Positions 36,113 through 45,230 are shown, numbered from the stretch's first letter. The stretch is DNA of 64,000 bases from AP-15 sp963716115 (GCA_963716115.1 CAVQSZ010000024.1:1-64000), one strand, 5' to 3'. Translations and numbers: made by a program. The notes: generated by a model not told the origin, from the letters alone.

Positions 36113-37201
36113 CTACCGCAGCTTCAGGGTGGCGAGCCCGGCGATCGCCAGGATCCAGGCGATGATCCAAAAGCGGATGACGATCGTCGGCTCGGCCCAG
36201 CCCTTCTGCTCGAAATGATGGTGCAGCGGGGCCATGCGGAAGACGCGGCGCCCGGTGATCTTGAAGCTGGCGACCTGGACAATGACCGACACCGCCTCGA
36301 GCACGAAGAGCCCGCCGATGATCGCGAGGACAAGCTCGTGCTTGGTGACGATGCTGATCGCGCCCAGCGCCGCCCCGATCGACAACGAGCCGGTGTCGCC
36401 CATGAAGACCATCGCCGGCGGCGCGTTGAACCACAGAAAGCCGAGGCTCGCCCCGACCATCGCGCCGCAGAACACCGCCAGCTCGCCGGCGCCGGGGATG
36501 TGGTGGATCTGCAGGTAGTTGGCAAAGATCGCGTTGCCGGCGAGATAGGCGATCAGGGCGAAGCAGCCGGCCGCGATCATCGACGGCACGATCGCGAGCC
36601 CGTCGAGCCCGTCGGTCAGGTTGACCGCGTTCGAGGCGCCGACGATGACCACGATGCCGAACGGCACGTAAAGCCAACCAAGCTCGATCAGCACGGTCTT
36701 GAAGAACGGCACGGCGAGCGTGTTGGCGAGCGGGGCCGGCGTCGCATAGGCGAGCGCTGTGCAGGCGGCGGCGCCGAGCGCGATCTCGAGGCCGAGCTTG
36801 GTCAGCCCGGAAAGGCCGCGATGCGAGTTGCGGGTCAGCTTGCGGTAGTCGTCGAAAAAGCCGATCAGCCCGAACCCGACGGTGACCAGCAGCACGATCC
36901 AGACATAGGGGTTCGCCAGGTCGGCCCAGAGCAGGGTGGCGACGGTCAGCGCCAGCAGGATCAGGAAGCCGCCCATGGTCGGCGTCCCCTTCTTGCTGAC
37001 GAGGTGCCCGGCCGGGCCGTCGCTGCGGATCGGCTGGCCGTTCGCCTGCTTCGAGCGCAGCCAGGCGATGATGCGCGGGCCGCACAAAAAGCTGATCAAG
37101 AGCGCGGTGACGACCGCGCCTCCCGACCGGAAGGTGATGTAGCGGAACAGGTTGAAGCCCTGAAACTGATCCGCGAGAGGAAAAAGCAGCGGGTAAAGCA
37201 T
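36113..37201 (-). CDS. mraY: Phospho-N-acetylmuramoyl-pentapeptide-transferase
   Basis: Transfers phospho-MurNAc-pentapeptide to undecaprenyl phosphate to make lipid I. The protein has 362 residues and about ten membrane helices. MraY motifs are GTPTMGGFLIL, the DDYRKLTRNS Asp-Asp site, ASNAVNLTDGLDGLA and the cytosolic MAPLHHHFEQKGWAEP. It starts four bases after the murF stop. Confidence 0.96.
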   Translation of the reverse strand: MLYPLLFPLADQFQGFNLFRYITFRSGGAVVTALLISFLCGPRIIAWLRSKQANGQPIRSDGPAGHLVSKKGTPTMGGFLILLALTVATLLWADLANPYVWIVLLVTVGFGLIGFFDDYRKLTRNSHRGLSGLTKLGLEIALGAAACTALAYATPAPLANTLAVPFFKTVLIELGWLYVPFGIVVIVGASNAVNLTDGLDGLAIVPSMIAAGCFALIAYLAGNAIFANYLQIHHIPGAGELAVFCGAMVGASLGFLWFNAPPAMVFMGDTGSLSIGAALGAISIVTKHELVLAIIGGLFVLEAVSVIVQVASFKITGRRVFRMAPLHHHFEQKGWAEPTIVIRFWIIAWILAIAGLATLKLR

Positions 37202-37205
37202 GCGA

Positions 37206-38612
37206 TCATGTCTCGGGCCGCGTCGATTGCCGGCGCAGGCGCTCCACGATGCGGCCGACGCCGACGCCGCGGGAGCCCTTGACGGTCACGACGTCGCCGG
37301 GTTCGAGGAAGCGCAACAACGCAGGGATAGCCTCGTCGGCGGACGGCCACAAGCCGCCGCGGGTCGCTTCGGGCAGCGCCGCGTCGAGCGCCGCCATCGT
37401 GCGGCCGACGAGAAACACCCGGTCGATCGCCGCCGCCGCGATCGGCTCGGCGAGCTCGCGGTGGAGACGCGCGGCAGCGCCGCCGAGCTCGAGCATGTCG
37501 CCGAGCACCGCCACCCGTCTCGACCCGGCGGCAGGCGCAATCGCGGCGAGCACCGCCAGCGCCGCCCGCATCGAGGCGGGGCTGGCGTTGTAGCTTTCGT
37601 CGATCACGGTCAGGACGCCGCCGCCCCAGGGCAGGGCGCAACGGCGGCCGCGCCCCGGCGGCGCCTCGAGCGCGGCGAGCGCCGCGGCCGCCCGCTCGAG
37701 ATCCGCCCCCGCCGCCCTGGCCGCGGCCAGCACGGCCAGCGCGTTGATCACCCAATGCCGACCCGGGAGCGGCAGGCGGCAGCGCAAGGTCCGGCCGGGC
37801 AGCGCGGCCGTGAACGTGCTGCCGTAAGGCTCGAGGACACAATCGACGAGCCGCGCCGAGGCGTCCCTATGGGCGCCGAAGCCGATCACCTCTGCGGCGC
37901 CGGCCCGCTCCGCCGCCCTCGCCAGGCGCGCATAATGGGGGTTGTCGCGGTTGAGCACAGCGACCCCGCCCGGCTCCAGCCCGAGAAAGATTTCGGCCTT
38001 GGCGTCGGCGATCGCGTCGACCGAGGCGAAGAAGCCGAGATGCGCCGGCTCGACGGTGGTGACGACCGCGACATGCGGCCGGACCAGCCGGGTCAGGGCG
38101 GCGATCTCGCCGGCATGGTTCATCCCCAGCTCGAAGACGCCATAGGCCGAATCGGCGGGCATCCGGGCCAGCGACAGCGGCGCGCCCCAATGGTTGTTGA
38201 GGCCGCCCTCCGAGGCGCAGGTCGGCCCGCTCGCGGCGAGCGCCAGGCGCAGCGCCTCCTTGGTCCCGGTCTTGCCGACGCTGCCGGTGACGGCGAGGAT
38301 GCGGGCGCGGCCGCGGGCGCGCGCCGCCGCGCCGAGGAGGCCGAGCCCGGCGAGCGTGTCGCCGACCCGCAGCAGCGGGGCCGCCTCGGGGAGCCCGGCG
38401 ACCTCGCGATCGACCATCGCCGCGGCGGCGCCGCGCTCCAGGGCGGCGGCGACGAAATCGTGGCCGTCGAAGGCCGGTCCGCGCAGCGCCACAAAGAGGT
38501 CTCCGGCGGCGAGCGTGCGGCTGTCGATCGACACCCCGGCCGCGGCCCAATCGGCGCCGGTCGCGCCGCCGGCAGCGGCCACCGCCTCCGCCGCCGTCCA
38601 CAGCGCCGTCAT
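37206..38612 (-). CDS. murF: UDP-MurNAc-tripeptide--D-alanyl-D-alanine ligase
   Basis: Adds the D-Ala-D-Ala made by Ddl. The Mur-ligase has 468 residues. The P-loop is LAVTGSVGKTGTKEALRLAL, with VFELGMNHAGEI and VTTVEPAHLGFF in the central domain, VIDESYNASPASM in the C-terminal part, and the final VTVKGSRGVGVGRIVERL. Overlaps murE by four bases. Confidence 0.94.
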   Translation of the reverse strand: MTALWTAAEAVAAAGGATGADWAAAGVSIDSRTLAAGDLFVALRGPAFDGHDFVAAALERGAAAAMVDREVAGLPEAAPLLRVGDTLAGLGLLGAAARARGRARILAVTGSVGKTGTKEALRLALAASGPTCASEGGLNNHWGAPLSLARMPADSAYGVFELGMNHAGEIAALTRLVRPHVAVVTTVEPAHLGFFASVDAIADAKAEIFLGLEPGGVAVLNRDNPHYARLARAAERAGAAEVIGFGAHRDASARLVDCVLEPYGSTFTAALPGRTLRCRLPLPGRHWVINALAVLAAARAAGADLERAAAALAALEAPPGRGRRCALPWGGGVLTVIDESYNASPASMRAALAVLAAIAPAAGSRRVAVLGDMLELGGAAARLHRELAEPIAAAAIDRVFLVGRTMAALDAALPEATRGGLWPSADEAIPALLRFLEPGDVVTVKGSRGVGVGRIVERLRRQSTRPET

Positions 38613-40069
38613 CGCCCGCCCCGCGCGATCTCGCGGGCGATCTCGGCGTCGTCGAAGGGATGGACCTCACCGCCGACGATCTGGCCGGTCTCGTGCCCCT
38701 TGCCGGCGATCAGCAGCACGTCGCCCGGGCCGAGCCCGGCGATGGCGGCGGCGATCGCCTGCCGGCGGTCGCCGATCTCGATCGCGTCGGGGATTGCGGC
38801 GAGGATCGCCCGGCGGATCGCCGCCGGCTCCTCGCCGCGCGGGTTGTCGTCGGTGACATAGACCCGGTCGGCGAGGCGCGCCGCCGCCTCGCCCATCATC
38901 GGGCGCTTGCCGGCGTCGCGGTCGCCGCCGCAGCCGAACAGCGCGACGAGGCGCCCGCGCGCGTGCGGGCGCAGCGCCGTCAGCACCGTCGCCAGCGCGT
39001 CCGGGGTATGGGCGTAATCGACGACGATCGCGCCGCCGCGGCGCTCGGCGACGAATTGCATCCGCCCCGGCGCGCCGGTCAGATCGGCCAGCGCGTCGGC
39101 CGCCGCCTCCGCCGGGGCGTCGGTGGCGATCGCCAGACCGAGGGCGGCGAGCGCGTTCAGCGCCTGAAAGGCGCCGGCGAGCGGCAAGGTCAGCGCGCGG
39201 CGCCGCCCGAGGATGTCGAGATCGAGCCGCTGGCCCGCGCCCTCGGCGTGGCGCGCGACCAGCCGCAGATCGGCCGCCGGATCGGCGCCGTAGCCGAGGA
39301 CGGGATGGCCGAGCGCCAGGCAGAGCGCCCGCAGGCGGGGGAACTCGCCGCTGTCCCGGTTGAGCACCGCCGGCGCCCCCGGGGCGAGCAGCGTCGTGAA
39401 CAACCGGTCCTTGGCCGCCCGGTAGCGCGCCATGTCGCCGTGATAGTCGAGGTGGTCGCGCGTCAGGTTGGTGAACGCCGCAGCGGCGGCTTCGACGCCG
39501 TCGAGGCGGAACTGGTCGAGGCCGTGGCTCGACGCCTCGATCGCCACATGCTCGATCCCTTGCGCGGCGAGAGCGGCGAGGTCGCGGTGAAGCGCCGGCG
39601 GGTCGGGGGTGGTCAGCGCGCCCGGCCGGCGGCCGGCGGCGGTGACCAGCCCCAGGGTGCCGAGGCTCGCCGCCGGCCATCCCAGCGCCGTCCAGATCGC
39701 CCGGGTGAAGTGGACGACGGAGGTCTTGCCGTTGGTGCCGGTGACGGCGGCGATCGTGCGCGGCTGGCGGCCGTAGAACCGCGCCGCCAGGAGCGCCAGC
39801 CGGCGGCGCGGGCTGGGGTCGGCGACGACGGCGATGCGCTCGCGGGCGCCGGGCGGCAGCTCGAGCGCGGCGGCGCAGTCGGTCAGGATCGCGACCGCGC
39901 CGCGCGCCGCCGCCTCGGCGGCGAAGGCGCGGCCGTGCCGCTTGTCGCCGGGCAGGGCGGCGAACAGAAAGCCCGCGCGAACGGCCCGCGAATCGGCGCT
40001 GATGCCGGCGATCTCGAGATCGGCCGGCAACGCCGCGGCGGTCGGGCCGATCAGCTCAGTAAGCTTCAA
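38609..40069 (-). CDS. murE: UDP-MurNAc-L-alanyl-glutamate--diaminopimelate ligase
   Basis: Adds meso-diaminopimelate as the third residue. The P-loop is IAAVTGTNGKTSVVHFTRAI. AIEASSHGLDQFRLDGV and FTNLTRDHLDYHGDM are standard, and VTDDNPRGEEP carries the DNPR motif that selects diaminopimelate over lysine. Translation starts at a TTG (40069) with AGGGA upstream, overlapping the end of ftsI by 14 bases; 486 residues. Its normal substrate is the D-Glu dipeptide, so it depends on whatever replaces MurD here. Confidence 0.95.
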   Translation of the reverse strand: MKLTELIGPTAAALPADLEIAGISADSRAVRAGFLFAALPGDKRHGRAFAAEAAARGAVAILTDCAAALELPPGARERIAVVADPSPRRRLALLAARFYGRQPRTIAAVTGTNGKTSVVHFTRAIWTALGWPAASLGTLGLVTAAGRRPGALTTPDPPALHRDLAALAAQGIEHVAIEASSHGLDQFRLDGVEAAAAAFTNLTRDHLDYHGDMARYRAAKDRLFTTLLAPGAPAVLNRDSGEFPRLRALCLALGHPVLGYGADPAADLRLVARHAEGAGQRLDLDILGRRRALTLPLAGAFQALNALAALGLAIATDAPAEAAADALADLTGAPGRMQFVAERRGGAIVVDYAHTPDALATVLTALRPHARGRLVALFGCGGDRDAGKRPMMGEAAARLADRVYVTDDNPRGEEPAAIRRAILAAIPDAIEIGDRRQAIAAAIAGLGPGDVLLIAGKGHETGQIVGGEVHPFDDAEIAREIARGGR

Positions 40070-41831
40070 TCCGCTTCCCTTGCAGGCTTTCGACCATCAA
40101 CGCTTTTTGGACATCGGGCGAATTCTCGTCGACCGGCTGCACGCCGAGCAAGGGCGCGATGCGCTGGACGACGCGGCTTGTCACCGGCGCCACGGTCCAG
40201 CCCGCGGTCGCGTAGCCGTGGCTCTGCTTGTTCGGGTGCGGCTCGTCGACCATCGTAAAGACCAGATACTTCGGATCGTTCATCGGAAAGACGCCGAGAA
40301 AGCTGCAAAGCAGGACGCGCTCGGCATAATGCTTGCCCTGGACCTTGTCGGCGGTTCCGGTCTTGCCGCCGACGACATAGCCGGGCGCCGCGGCCATCGT
40401 CCCGGTGCCGTGCTCGACCACCAGCCGCAACAGCTTGCGCATCCGCTCCGAGGTCTGCGCCGACATCACCTGCCGGCCTTGCGGCGCGAACCCCGGCGGC
40501 AGCTTCAACAGGGTCGCCTGGTGCAGCACCCCGCCATTGACCAGCGCCGCGGCGGCGGTGGCGAAGCCGATCGGGGTCACCGAGATGCCGTGGCCGAAGG
40601 CGATGGTCATCACATTGACCTCGCGCCACTTTGCCGGATAGTGCGGCGTCGCCACCTCGGAAATCTCGATCGTCGGCGGCTTTAAGAGGCCCATCCGGGC
40701 GAGGAAGTCGCGCTGCCGCTGGGCCCCGACATCCATCGCCATCCGGGCCGCCCCGATGTTCGAGGAATACATCAAAACCTCGGGCAGGCTAAGCCAGCGG
40801 TGCTTGCCGTGGTAGTCGCTGATCGTGAACCGGCCGATATGCAGCGGGTGGGCGGCGTCGTAGCTGCTGGTCATCGAGGCGGTCCCGTAATCGAGCGCCA
40901 TCGCCACGGTGAGGACCTTGAACACCGAGCCGAGCTCGTAATCGCCGAGCGTGATCCGGTTGAACATCCGGTCGGCGGCGGTGATGTCGGGACGGTCGGG
41001 GTCGGGCGCGCCCGGATGGTTGGGGTCGAAATCCGGCAGCGACACCATCGCCAGAATCTCGCCGGTGTTGACGTCCATGATCAGGCCGGCGGCCGCCTTG
41101 GCGGTGAAATCGTCGATGACCCGCCGCAGCTCCTCGTGCAGGACGAATTGCAGGCGCAGGTCGATCGACAGCTGCAGCGGATCGCGACGCTCCTTCAGCA
41201 CGTCGTCGAGGCCGCGCTCGATCCCGGCGAAGCCGGCATTGTCGATGCCGGTATAGCCGACGACATGCGCGGTCAGGTCGCCGTCCGGATAGACGCGGCG
41301 ATCCTCGTGCTCGAACTCGAGCCCCGGTATCCCGAGCTGATTGACGTCGTACTGCTCGCGCGGCGTCAAGTGCCGCTTGAGCCACACAAAGCTCTTGTCC
41401 GAGGTGAGCTTGGCGTAGACCTGCGGGCCGCTCAGGCCCGGCAGCGCCTTGACCAGCTTCTGGGCCGCCTCGGCGGCGTCGAGGATCTGCTTGGGGTTGG
41501 CGTAGAGCGACGGGCTGTCGAGCGTGGTCGCCAGGAGCCGGCCGTTGCGGTCGACGATGTCGGCGCGGCTCGGGGCCGGCGGCTTGACGCGATGAACCCG
41601 GCCGATGCTGGATTCGGCGGCGGCGCCGCCGAGCAGCACGACATCGACGACGCGCAGCGCGACCACGGCGAAAATGAAGGCGAACAGCGCTCCGGTGACG
41701 AGCAGCCGGGTGCGGCAGGTCTCGATCGCCTGCCGGGCCGGCCCCTCGGGGATGACGGGCGCGCAGGGCGGCGGCTTGAAATGCCGCGGCCGGCACGGGT
41801 TGTCGTCGAAAGGCTGGGGAGCGATCGTCAT
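40056..41831 (-). CDS. ftsI: Division transpeptidase FtsI (PBP3)
   Basis: This monofunctional class B penicillin-binding protein has 591 residues. One membrane helix lies near 42-68, then the pedestal domain (from RADIVDRNGRLLATTLDSPS), then the transpeptidase domain. Active-site motifs are SVFK (Ser302-Lys305), SSN (356-358) and KTG (490-492). It cross-links septal murein with FtsW. The N-terminal tail is Pro-rich. ATG 41831 overlaps the ftsL stop (ATGA). Confidence 0.95.
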   Translation of the reverse strand: MTIAPQPFDDNPCRPRHFKPPPCAPVIPEGPARQAIETCRTRLLVTGALFAFIFAVVALRVVDVVLLGGAAAESSIGRVHRVKPPAPSRADIVDRNGRLLATTLDSPSLYANPKQILDAAEAAQKLVKALPGLSGPQVYAKLTSDKSFVWLKRHLTPREQYDVNQLGIPGLEFEHEDRRVYPDGDLTAHVVGYTGIDNAGFAGIERGLDDVLKERRDPLQLSIDLRLQFVLHEELRRVIDDFTAKAAAGLIMDVNTGEILAMVSLPDFDPNHPGAPDPDRPDITAADRMFNRITLGDYELGSVFKVLTVAMALDYGTASMTSSYDAAHPLHIGRFTISDYHGKHRWLSLPEVLMYSSNIGAARMAMDVGAQRQRDFLARMGLLKPPTIEISEVATPHYPAKWREVNVMTIAFGHGISVTPIGFATAAAALVNGGVLHQATLLKLPPGFAPQGRQVMSAQTSERMRKLLRLVVEHGTGTMAAAPGYVVGGKTGTADKVQGKHYAERVLLCSFLGVFPMNDPKYLVFTMVDEPHPNKQSHGYATAGWTVAPVTSRVVQRIAPLLGVQPVDENSPDVQKALMVESLQGKRIEAY

Positions 41832-42364
41832 CGGATCGCCGAGACCTGGGCGAACAAGTCGTCGAGGGATTTCGGGCGGCGCTGCGGCGCCTCGCGCCGC
41901 GCCGCCAGCTTCGCCGGCGCCGGGCGCGCCGCCGCCACGGCTCGCGCAGGCTTTGCCGCTGCGACCGCCGCCGCCGGCGCAGCCTCGGGCGCCGGCGGCG
42001 CCGGCGACGCCGAGGCCACATTCGCCTCGCCTTGCTGCGGCGCCGCTTCGGGCGCGGCGGCGACCTCGGGCGGGGGCGGCGGCGCCGGCCGCATCGGGAT
42101 GTCGGAGACGCCGGTGCGCAGCTGCCTGGTGGCGATCGGGCCCAGCGACAGAAAACGCCGGTTCATGTCCTCCAGAACCTCGGGTCGCGTCAGATAGGCC
42201 CACTCCGCATCGAGCACCCGGGTCTCGTGCCGTTCGGCCGCGGCCGCCTTGCGGGTCCGCGCCAGCTCGTCGTCGAGCGCCTGGACCTGGTATTTGACGC
42301 CGAACATGACAAAGCCGGTGGCCGAGACGAGGACCAGCCAGAACAGGGTGGCGAGCCGGATCAT
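41828..42364 (-). CDS. ftsL: FtsL-like cell-division protein with Ala/Pro-rich tail
   Basis: The position between rsmH and ftsI and the layout identify FtsL: a short N terminus, one membrane helix (LATLFWLVLVSATGFVMFGV), then a coiled coil (VQALDDELARTRKAAAAERH) with the conserved EWAYLTRPEVLEDMNRRF segment. Unusually, about 75 residues of Ala/Pro-rich sequence follow, ending in PKSLDDLFAQVSAIR. FtsL normally has about 110-130 residues; this one has 178. The tail may reach other periplasmic divisome proteins. Confidence 0.88.
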   Translation of the reverse strand: MIRLATLFWLVLVSATGFVMFGVKYQVQALDDELARTRKAAAAERHETRVLDAEWAYLTRPEVLEDMNRRFLSLGPIATRQLRTGVSDIPMRPAPPPPPEVAAAPEAAPQQGEANVASASPAPPAPEAAPAAAVAAAKPARAVAAARPAPAKLAARREAPQRRPKSLDDLFAQVSAIR

Positions 42365-43383
42365 GCCGCCCGACCGCGGCGATCGGCGGGCCACGGCGCC
42401 GCCGGGGTGCGCACCGCCGCGCGCAGCCGCGCCGAGCGGGCGCGCGGGTTGCGGGCGATTTCGGCGGCGTCGGGCCGGGCGGCGCGGCGCCACAAGAGCT
42501 CAAAGCTCGGGACCGGCCCGCCGACCGGGGCCGGCGCGTGCCGCGAGCCGCGCGGCGCGCCGGCGCTGCGCCGCCGCAAAAACGCCTTGACCCGGCGGTC
42601 CTCGAGCGAGTGGAACGACACCACGGCCAGCCTTCCGCCCGGCATCAAGAGCGCTTCGGCCGCGGCGAGCCCGCGGTCGAGCTCGCCGAGCTCGTCGTTG
42701 ACCGCGATCCGCAGCGCCTGAAAGGTCCGCGTCGCCGGATCGAGCCCCGGCTCGCCTTGCGGCGCCGCGGCGCGAACGATCCGGGCCAGCTCGGCCGTCC
42801 GCCGGATCGGCCGGTCCTGCCGCGCCGCGGCGATCATGCGGGCGATGCGGCGGGCGAAGCGCTCCTCGCCGAAGGCCTGGATCAGCCGGGCGAGCTCCTC
42901 CTCGGAGAGGGCGGCGACGAGGTCGGCGGCGCTCTCCCCGGCGCCGCTCATGCGCATGTCGAGCGGGCCGTCGAGGCGGAACGAGAACCCGCGCTCCGGC
43001 GTGTCGATCTGCTCGGAAGAGACCCCGAGGTCAAGCGCGACGCCGGCGACCGGCCCCGCCGCCGCGGGGTCGACGAGCCGCGCCATGTCGCCGAAATTGC
43101 CTTCGACGACGGTCAGCCGCCCATCGAGGGTCCGGGCCAGGTCGCGCCCGCGCCGCACCGCCTCGGGATCGCGATCGATGCCGATGACGCGGCACCGCGC
43201 CGCGGCGAGCAGGGCCGTGCTGTAGCCGCCGCCGCCAAAGGTGCCGTCGACATAGAGCGCGCCGTCGCGCGGGGCCAGCGCGGCGAGCACGGCGTCGAGC
43301 AGGACCGGGACATGCCCGGCCGCGCGCGGCGACCCGGGCGCGCCGTCGCCGTTCCCGCCGGCGGGGCGAGACCCGTGGGTCAT
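42361..43383 (-). CDS. rsmH: 16S rRNA (cytosine-1402-N4)-methyltransferase
   Basis: Methylates C1402 in the decoding centre of 16S rRNA. The 340-residue protein has HVPVLLDAVLAALAP, the SAM-binding YVDGTFGGGGYSTALL and RVIGIDRDPEAV, VALDLGVSSEQIDTPERGFSF, and the late VVSFHSLEDRRVKAFLRRR. ATG 43383 overlaps the mraZ stop (ATGA). Cotranscribed with mraZ at the head of the cluster. Confidence 0.95.
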   Translation of the reverse strand: MTHGSRPAGGNGDGAPGSPRAAGHVPVLLDAVLAALAPRDGALYVDGTFGGGGYSTALLAAARCRVIGIDRDPEAVRRGRDLARTLDGRLTVVEGNFGDMARLVDPAAAGPVAGVALDLGVSSEQIDTPERGFSFRLDGPLDMRMSGAGESAADLVAALSEEELARLIQAFGEERFARRIARMIAAARQDRPIRRTAELARIVRAAAPQGEPGLDPATRTFQALRIAVNDELGELDRGLAAAEALLMPGGRLAVVSFHSLEDRRVKAFLRRRSAGAPRGSRHAPAPVGGPVPSFELLWRRAARPDAAEIARNPRARSARLRAAVRTPAAPWPADRRGRAA

Positions 43384-43838
43384 TGCTCGAACCCGGCCGC
43401 GAGGCTGCCGAGCGTCGGCAGCTCGGTCCCCTCGCTCAGCGCCAGACCGAGCATCGCCGCCTCGCGCTCGGCGAACAGCTCGGGGCGCCAAATCTGAAAG
43501 GTCGCGCCGAGCCCGACAAAGACCGCGCTGTCGGCGATCTGCGCGTGCGCGACAAAACGCTCGGGGAGCATGACCCGGCCCTCGGGGTCGAACGGGAGAG
43601 GCTGCGAGCGGGCGAGGATCAGGTTGGCCAGCTGCTGCTGCCGTTTCGGCTGGCCGAGCCGGTCGAGCCCCGCCGAGATCGCCTCCATGCGGTCGATGCC
43701 GGCCCCCTCCAGAGCCTGATGCTCGAAGGAGGGAAAGACGACGATGCCGTTGAAGCTCTGGCCCGAGAGGGTAGCGCGAAAGGTCGCCGGCACAGAAACC
43801 CGCCCCTTGCGGTCGACCTTGTTCACGTAAGTGGACAT
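43380..43838 (-). CDS. mraZ: Transcriptional regulator MraZ
   Basis: AbrB-like DNA-binding regulator of the dcw cluster. It forms rings and represses its own promoter through TGGG repeats. The 152-residue protein has two related domains, each with a DxxGR core: NKVDRKGRVSVPATFRATL and PFDPEGRVMLPERFVAHAQ. The start was set at ATG 43838 (MSTYVNKVD), which matches the family; an in-frame start at 43922 would add 28 atypical residues. Five operator-like repeats lie about 100 bases upstream. Confidence 0.92.
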   Translation of the reverse strand: MSTYVNKVDRKGRVSVPATFRATLSGQSFNGIVVFPSFEHQALEGAGIDRMEAISAGLDRLGQPKRQQQLANLILARSQPLPFDPEGRVMLPERFVAHAQIADSAVFVGLGATFQIWRPELFAEREAAMLGLALSEGTELPTLGSLAAGFEQ

Positions 43839-43937
43839 GAACAGCGCCACTCGTTCCCCCAACGCTCGCCCATGGACGCTCGGCAAGGGGCGCCCGAAGG
43901 ATACCGCCGACGTTCCCCCCATCGGCGGCGTCCGTCC

Positions 43938-43982
43938 ATGGGTGACAATGGGATATCATGGGCAAACATGGGTGTCAATGGG
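43938..43982 (-). promoter_or_regulatory. MraZ operator (five ATGGG repeats, 10-base period) overlapping the mraZ promoter
   Basis: ATGGG occurs at 43938, 43948, 43958, 43968 and 43978 on the plus strand, each separated by five bases. Known MraZ sites are TGGGN repeats with the same 10-base period, usually three. On the minus strand a TTGACA (-35) at 43978-43973 lies 17 bases from TATCCC (-10) at 43955-43950. The repeats therefore cover the core promoter and fit autorepression of the whole cluster. The repeats point opposite to mraZ. Confidence 0.72.
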
Positions 43983-44138
43983 TCTGACAGAATAAAACTT
44001 CAGATTTTACAAAACCGCCATCGCGCCGCTTCGATAACAGGATGTAGTTGTTGAGCCCCCTCTTGCGCGCAAGCAATGGCTCCGACGCGGTCCGAAGACA
44101 AATTCGCAGCCAGCCGAATTCATCAAATGTTCCGAAAA

Positions 44139-44420
44139 TCAAACGCGATCCCGGCGCGCGCCCGCCGCCGTTGTCCCCGTGCGGGCGGCGAGCGGGTTTT
44201 CGGGCCAGGCTTGGGCGATAGCCTCGGGCGGCGGGGCCAGGCTCAGGGTGTTGTTGGCGACCAGCAGCTTGCAGTGATCGTAGAGCGCCACCCGCGCCGC
44301 CTCGGTTCGATTGTTGCCGTAAAGGCCGATCTCGACCAGGCGGTCGAGATACCAGACGGTCTGGGCGTTGAGCGACAAGGTGATCAGCTCGGTCTTGAAC
44401 GGGTTGGTGTCTCGCGCCAT
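44139..44420 (-). CDS. Small ribbon-helix-helix-like protein between rnpB and mraZ
   Basis: This 93-residue protein begins MARDTNPFKTELITLSLNAQ, with a GGGAGG site just upstream. TELITLSLNAQTVWYLDRLV followed by EIGLYGNNRTEAARVALYDH looks like the strand-helix-helix of CopG/ribbon-helix-helix DNA-binding proteins. The C-terminal 30 residues (LSLAPPPEAIAQAWPENPLA and on) are probably disordered. It could regulate the neighbouring dcw or rnpB transcripts, but that is inferred only from fold and position. Confidence 0.6.
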   Translation of the reverse strand: MARDTNPFKTELITLSLNAQTVWYLDRLVEIGLYGNNRTEAARVALYDHCKLLVANNTLSLAPPPEAIAQAWPENPLAARTGTTAAGARRDRV

Positions 44421-44814
44421 CCGACCTCCCCAAAAACAATGCCGAAAGATTGCCATAGGAAATGTGTCGCGACGAATCAAATGCGCTCCGGCGCGGCAAA
44501 ATTCGGCGGCGCCGCGGGCCTCTGCGTTTCGCAGGCATGCCAAAAACGGCAACGGGCGGCCCGCAAAGGCCGCCCGTTCTCCCCTGGGCGTGGTCGGCGC
44601 GAGGGCCGCCCCCCTAATCAATCCCGTCGATCACCGGATCGCGGCCACGAGCCTCGGCCATGCCGACCGCCGCCGCATGCACGATCGGAGGGACGCCGCC
44701 CACAGGGCAACCGCCAAATCCGCCGTCCACAGGCTTATCCTCCGGAAAGCGACGTTATCCCGACTTGGTCCGCCGAGTTACCCACCGCAGCGCCGCCAGG
44801 GGGCGGATGGGAAG
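44421..44814. other. Intergenic region between rnpB and the ribbon-helix-helix gene
   Basis: Nearly 400 bases without a convincing gene. On the minus strand it is downstream of rnpB and upstream of the small regulator. Near 44725-44740 it holds TCCACAGGCTTATCC, which combines partial DnaA-box-like words (CCACA, TTATCC) without a full match. A GC hairpin (CCGCC-CCCT-GGCGG) near 44790-44806 lies just after the rnpB 3' end and could end that transcript, although no T-run follows. Confidence 0.35.
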
Positions 44815-45230
44815 GCGCCAGACGGCGTGTAAGCCGGGTTCTGTCCCGCCCTCCGGGAGCTCCCGGGCGGGCGGCGATGGCCATTCCTCTGGGACGCCCG
44901 TTGCCGGGCGCCTCGTGCGACCGACCCGAGCGGCGGCGCGGAGGCACGCCCGGCGCCCCGGATCGCTCCGGCGCGCCTGCCGCTCCTACTTGGTCTTGCT
45001 CCCGGTGGGGTTTTCCCTGCCGCCGCCGTCGCCGGCGGCGCGGTGCGCTCTTACCGCACCGTTTCACCCTTGCCGCCCGCCCGGCGAGCCGGGAACGAGC
45101 GGCGGTGTTCTTTCTGTGGCACTGTCCCTGGGGTCGCCCCCGCCGGGCGTTACCCGGCACCGCGCCTCCGTGGAGCCCGGACTTTCCTCTCCCCGCCTTC
45201 GCGGGGAGCGGCCATCCAGCCGTCTGGCGG
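44815..45230 (-). ncRNA. rnpB: RNase P RNA (class A)
   Basis: The catalytic RNA that trims the 5' ends of tRNA precursors. Read on the minus strand, it has the hallmark GAGGAAAGTCCGGGCTCC near the 5' end, CCCCAGGGACAGTGCCACAG, GGTAAGAGCGCACCG, and the 3' ACAGAACCCGGCTTAC. The P1 helix closes it: GCCAGACGGC at 45228-45219 pairs perfectly with GCCGTCTGGC at 44826-44817. The length of about 415 bases is normal. Location upstream of mraZ is a known alphaproteobacterial arrangement. Ends are approximate to a few bases. Confidence 0.95.

Noticed and set aside
37206..38612. The Mur ligase next to mraY could be the missing MurD
   Set aside because: It has MurF motifs (VTGSVGKTGTKE, VIDESYNASP, VKGSRGVG) and the MurF position. 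MurE and MurC are likewise clear.
44725..44740. Replication origin with DnaA boxes
   Set aside because: Only partial matches to TTATCCACA and no cluster of boxes, no dnaA or dnaN nearby, and no AT-rich unwinding element.
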